DNA of 7,153 bases from FEN-987 sp035524675 (GTDB lineage: Archaea; Thermoproteota; Bathyarchaeia; 40CM-2-53-6): assembly GCA_035524675.1 (NCBI GenBank), contig DATKOK010000013.1, positions 1 to 7,153 of the forward strand, read 5' to 3'. Under the pieces are notes generated by a model. The model ran no database searches, was not told where the DNA came from, and saw nothing but the letters and a program-made list of their open reading frames with translations. Every line of letters starts with the position of its first letter. Position 1 is the first letter of the stretch. A program made the translations under genes and the position numbers. This document shows, piece after piece, positions 5,623-7,153 of the stretch.

Positions 5623-6111
5623 TTAACCGTTGACTGGTTTGATTTTGGGGAGAATTTCTTGCGAAATCCACTGTAGTCCAGCCCCCGATAGACTGTATCT
5701 GCCTTGTTCCGCGATCAGTTTCCCTTCTTTTCGCAATTCACTTACTCTGGCCCTGACAACATTATCCTTTACCGCCTTCCAACTTGTCCCGAGAAGTTCG
5801 ATGAGGCTTGCATCTGCCAACGAAGATGGGTTGGCGCTGTAAAGAATGAGCCCAATCGCCTCTTTTGCAGATATTCGATCGAACGGAATAGTGAAGTGTA
5901 ATTTTCCCTCCGACGTCTTCTCAAGAATTCCAACTAAATCCTCTCCTGGCACAAGATCGGTGAGGCCGTCCGTGCCTTGCGTCGTAGTCTGCATAGCCGG
6001 GGGCGATTTCAGAAATTCCTCAAATTTACCTCGTACGTATTCATATTCGCCTTCTAATTCCACCTCGAAGTTACCGCGACGCAGCCTGAAACGCAACTTT
6101 CGTTCTGACAT
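5623..6111 (-). CDS. third member of the wHTH paralog family, 162 aa
   Basis: Same layout as the two proteins heading the herA-nurA operon: an N-terminal strand-turn-strand plus helix (residues 5-35, core LRFRLRRGNFEVELEG), a middle segment LHFTIPFDRISAKEAIGLIL (71-90), then a winged HTH with wing GRYSLSGAGL (137-146) and C-terminal ILPKIK. The frame extends upstream to a TTG at 6171. I chose the ATG at 6111 because GTGAT (6116-6120) lies 4 nt before it, because the predicted box A (6140-6147) would start transcription near 6118, and because the shorter protein aligns with its paralogs. It is a single-gene unit. Its promoter carries paired AGTACT elements. The function is unknown; DNA or partner binding in the HerA-NurA context is inferred. 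Confidence 0.82.
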   Translation of the reverse strand: MSERKLRFRLRRGNFEVELEGEYEYVRGKFEEFLKSPPAMQTTTQGTDGLTDLVPGEDLVGILEKTSEGKLHFTIPFDRISAKEAIGLILYSANPSSLADASLIELLGTSWKAVKDNVVRARVSELRKEGKLIAEQGRYSLSGAGLQWISQEILPKIKPVNG

Positions 6112-6115
6112 CCGC

Positions 6116-6120
6116 ATCAC
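6116..6120 (-). promoter_or_regulatory. GTGAT ribosome site deciding the start at 6111
   Basis: GTGAT on the minus strand fits the archaeal 16S 3' end (AUCACC...) and lies 4 nt before the ATG at 6111. It overlaps the alternative starts at 6120 (GTG) and 6117 (ATG). Confidence 0.5.
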
Positions 6121-6121
6121 T

Positions 6122-6139
6122 AGTACTGAGGTAAGTACT
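6122..6139. repeat. paired AGTACT palindromes in the promoter of the third wHTH gene
   Basis: AGTACT occurs at 6122-6127 and again at 6134-6139, a 12-bp period. Because each unit is a palindrome, the pair also forms an inverted repeat around a 6-nt centre. It lies between the predicted box A and the transcript start, where a bound repressor would block initiation. Confidence 0.55.
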
Positions 6140-6147
6140 GTTATTTC
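6140..6147 (-). promoter_or_regulatory. box-A-like promoter of the third wHTH gene
   Basis: GAAATAAC on the minus strand, about 33 nt before the ATG at 6111. It predicts transcription from about 6118, so a very short leader. Confidence 0.45.
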
Positions 6148-6234
6148 TTGGTTGTGAGCGTGTGGGGGCAAGACGTGATCGTCCGAAGCTGGGAATCTGA
6201 GTAAGAGTTTTTTCGCTTGAGACTATTTGATTGC

Positions 6235-6240
6235 GTGATC
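6235..6240 (+). promoter_or_regulatory. GTGATC ribosome site of the RAM-domain gene
   Basis: GTGATC lies exactly 5 nt before the TTG at 6246. The same spacing is seen at the ABC ATPase gene (GGTGAT, 6918-6923). It favours 6246 over the upstream TTG at 6231. Confidence 0.5.
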
Positions 6241-6245
6241 TACAA

Positions 6246-6506
6246 TTGAGGAATCTCGTTTCATATCTACTGTTCTTAGTAGAGGTTGGAGATGAACATG
6301 ACGTAGCCGATGAGCTGAAGCGATTTCCGGGCGTTACGGAAGCACAAGTTGTTTACGGAGAGTATGATGTCATCGCCCGGGTAGAACTTAGCGACCTCGC
6401 TCTCCTCGACGAGATCGTAACAATGGCTCGAAAGTTGCCCGGAGTAACCAGAACATCAACACTGATCTCTTCAGGGATAATACAGCACGTGGAAGGAAAG
6501 AGTTAG
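6246..6506 (+). CDS. stand-alone Lrp/AsnC ligand-binding (RAM) domain protein
   Basis: An 86-residue protein consisting only of the Lrp/AsnC ligand-binding domain (RAM, an alpha-beta sandwich), without the DNA-binding helix-turn-helix of full-length regulators. Typical features in order: strand SYLLFLVEVG, helix HDVADELKRF, the turn PGVTEAQVVYGEYDVIARVE, helix LALLDEIVTMARKL, and PGVTRTSTLI. Such proteins form dimers or higher rings and bind amino acids or other small effectors, sometimes tuning full-length Lrp proteins. I chose the TTG at 6246 over the one at 6231 because GTGATC lies 5 nt before it. A T-rich element at about 6205-6213 could be the promoter. It is divergent from the third wHTH gene; no functional link is evident. 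Confidence 0.88.
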   Translation: MRNLVSYLLFLVEVGDEHDVADELKRFPGVTEAQVVYGEYDVIARVELSDLALLDEIVTMARKLPGVTRTSTLISSGIIQHVEGKS

Positions 6507-6628
6507 ACCCCAAGTCTGCGCATAGAAGCGGCAAAACAGGGCCATCCTGTGCCTATAGAATTCATGCTTCAATGGTGCGACTCATCTCCAGAATATGCAG
6601 GAGAAGTTGGTCGAGTTTCCTGAACCAA

Positions 6629-6638
6629 CCTTATTATT
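6629..6638 (+). promoter_or_regulatory. possible box A of tRNA-Gly
   Basis: An AT-rich stretch (CCTTATTATT) about 40 nt before the first base of the tRNA would give a 5' leader of about 15 nt, removed by RNase P. Weak evidence. Confidence 0.35.
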
Positions 6639-6675
6639 CGATGCGTTAGGGTTAGTAACTGCCTCACGTGGTAAT

Positions 6676-6769
6676 GCGGCCGTAGTCTAGCCTGGTCTAG
6701 GACATAGCGGTAGGCGTCCAATGGCCTTCCAAGCCAACGACCCGGGTCCGAATCCCGGCGGCCGCACCA
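6676..6769 (+). tRNA. tRNA-Gly(TCC) with one intron
   Basis: Acceptor GCGGCCG (6676-6682) pairs with CGGCCGC (6759-6765), followed by discriminator A6766 and an encoded CCA (6767-6769). D stem GTCT/GGAC (6685-6688/6700-6703) and T arm CCGGG-TCCGAAT-CCCGG (6742-6758) are complete. The anticodon loop CTTCCAA (6726-6732) carries TCC (6728-6730), read by glycine GGA/GGG codons. The anticodon stem is only perfect, TTGGC/GCCAA, when 6706-6721 is removed. The acceptor and D-arm sequence is that of archaeal tRNA-Gly. The variable loop is short (CGAC). Confidence 0.93.
6706..6721 (+). other. tRNA-Gly intron at position 27/28 (16 nt)
   Basis: D-stem bases GGAC (6700-6703) pair fully with GTCC (6716-6719) inside the intron, giving the four-pair central helix of a bulge-helix-bulge. 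The 3-nt bulges AT^A (6704-6706) and AA^T (6720-6722) carry the cuts in the correct place, and a two-pair GC/GC inner stem closes a 5-nt loop. The outer helix is not clear. The archaeal tRNA-splicing endonuclease should cut here. Confidence 0.85.
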
Positions 6770-6772
6770 ATT

Positions 6773-6813
6773 CTCGTCTGTGATGGATTATTCTGCATAA
6801 CTCATCAGACGAG
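6773..6813 (+). terminator. stem-loop just downstream of tRNA-Gly
   Basis: CTCGTCTG plus GATG (6773-6780 and 6782-6785, with T6781 bulged) pairs with CATCAGACGAG (6803-6813), giving about 11-12 pairs around a 17-nt loop, three bases after the CCA. No T-run follows directly, so termination is uncertain. It could also be a processing signal or operator for the next gene. Confidence 0.4.
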
Positions 6814-6869
6814 TCATATTGAGAGAAACAGTCGATCCTGAAGGTAAGGATTGAGGAATCAAACACTAA

Positions 6870-6878
6870 TTTAACATA
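6870..6878 (+). promoter_or_regulatory. box-A-like promoter of the ABC ATPase gene
   Basis: TTTAACATA lies about 55 nt before the proposed CTG start at 6929, predicting a transcript from about 6900 and a leader of roughly 30 nt that includes the GGTGAT site. Confidence 0.4.
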
Positions 6879-6917
6879 CCTTGCAAGAAACCCAAGGAGG
6901 CTAAGAACGGTACAAGT

Positions 6918-6923
6918 GGTGAT
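6918..6923 (+). promoter_or_regulatory. GGTGAT ribosome site before a CTG start
   Basis: GGTGAT complements the archaeal 16S 3' end and lies exactly 5 nt before CTG at 6929. It also contains the in-frame TGA (6920-6922) that rules out any earlier start. Confidence 0.5.
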
Positions 6924-6928
6924 TCACT

Positions 6929-7153
6929 CTGGATCTGGCTGTAGAGACCTTCGGAATTACAAAGAAATTCGGCGACTTTACTGCGGTGGATCACTTAGAC
7001 CTTGAAATTAGACACGAGGTCTTTGGACTATTAGGTCCGAACGGAGCGGGTAAGACAACTCTTCAACGTATGTTGGTAACAGTCCTCTCCCCAACTGAGG
7101 GTTCCGCCACCGTCGCTGGAGCAGATATTGTGCGGGAAGCCGACAAAGTGCGA
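6929..7153 (+). CDS. ABC transporter ATP-binding protein, partial (5' part)
   Basis: The first 75 codons of an ABC ATPase, truncated by the right edge. After the first strand and the A-loop region (FGDFTAVDHLDLEI), the protein has LGPNGAGKTTL, the Walker A motif (residues 36-44). It then has SPTEGSATVAGADI, the usual spacing to the next strands in drug-export or DrrA/CcmA-like ATPases. It would energise an efflux or ABC-2-type transporter whose membrane subunit should lie further right. No ATG, GTG or TTG lies between the in-frame TGA at 6920-6922 and a GTG about 20 codons in, inside the conserved domain. A CTG at 6929 with GGTGAT 5 nt before it is the best start. A sequence error at the start codon is the alternative. 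Confidence 0.85.
   Translation, partial: MDLAVETFGITKKFGDFTAVDHLDLEIRHEVFGLLGPNGAGKTTLQRMLVTVLSPTEGSATVAGADIVREADKVR

Noticed and set aside
5630..6157. Plus-strand frames opposite the third wHTH gene
   Set aside because: They are antisense to a gene whose paralogs are conserved. The products look random.
6112..6171. N-terminal extension of the third wHTH protein to TTG 6171
   Set aside because: The extra 20 residues cover the predicted promoter and operator and do not match the paralogs. The GTGAT site points to ATG 6111.
6595..6690. 31-codon plus-strand frame before tRNA-Gly
   Set aside because: Its stop lies inside the tRNA and it overlaps the likely tRNA promoter. No homology or ribosome site is seen.

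Overview
The window is archaeal and most likely from the TACK/Thermoproteota side of the domain. Four things support this: an archaeal/eukaryal-type ribosomal protein S30e gene; a NurA-HerA gene pair; two tRNA genes with encoded CCA that are broken by very short introns at non-canonical positions, with bulge-helix-bulge-like folds; and AT-rich box-A-like promoter elements about 25-35 nt before short leaders. Base composition is moderate, TTG, GTG and apparently CTG starts are used, and GTGAT-type Shine-Dalgarno sites are common. I cannot name a genus.

Left part (1-1511). A SAM-dependent methyltransferase runs off the left edge on the minus strand, followed by a mostly empty stretch with one doubtful ORF. 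A tRNA-Arg(GCG) gene comes next; the mature tRNA is only recovered if two introns are removed. Then come two very small genes that are easy to miss: rps30e (minus) and a 48-residue Cys/His-rich zinc-finger protein (plus), transcribed away from each other.

Central part (1512-5107). A four-gene minus-strand operon reads: winged-helix protein A, winged-helix protein B, nurA nuclease, herA translocase. Junctions are a 2-nt gap, a 19-nt gap and a TAATG stop/start overlap. HerA and NurA form the hexameric DNA translocase/nuclease machine that normally acts with Mre11-Rad50 in end resection. Here the partners are two paralogous small wHTH proteins instead. A third paralog lies nearby as a separate unit (5623-6111, minus).

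The 231-nt space between this operon and a divergent small winged-helix gene (5339-5617, plus) holds two near-identical 18-bp repeats, each flanked by inverted arms, together with the promoters. It is a good candidate regulatory region. The third paralog has its own promoter with a paired AGTACT element.

Right part (6112-7153). Plus-strand genes are a stand-alone Lrp/AsnC-type ligand-binding (RAM) protein, a tRNA-Gly(TCC) with a 16-nt intron at 27/28 and a textbook central BHB helix, a hairpin just after the tRNA, and the start of an ABC-transporter ATPase that appears to begin at a CTG codon.

The main candidate for something undescribed is the HerA-NurA operon with its family of small wHTH proteins. 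The tRNA with two introns is the clearest structural oddity.
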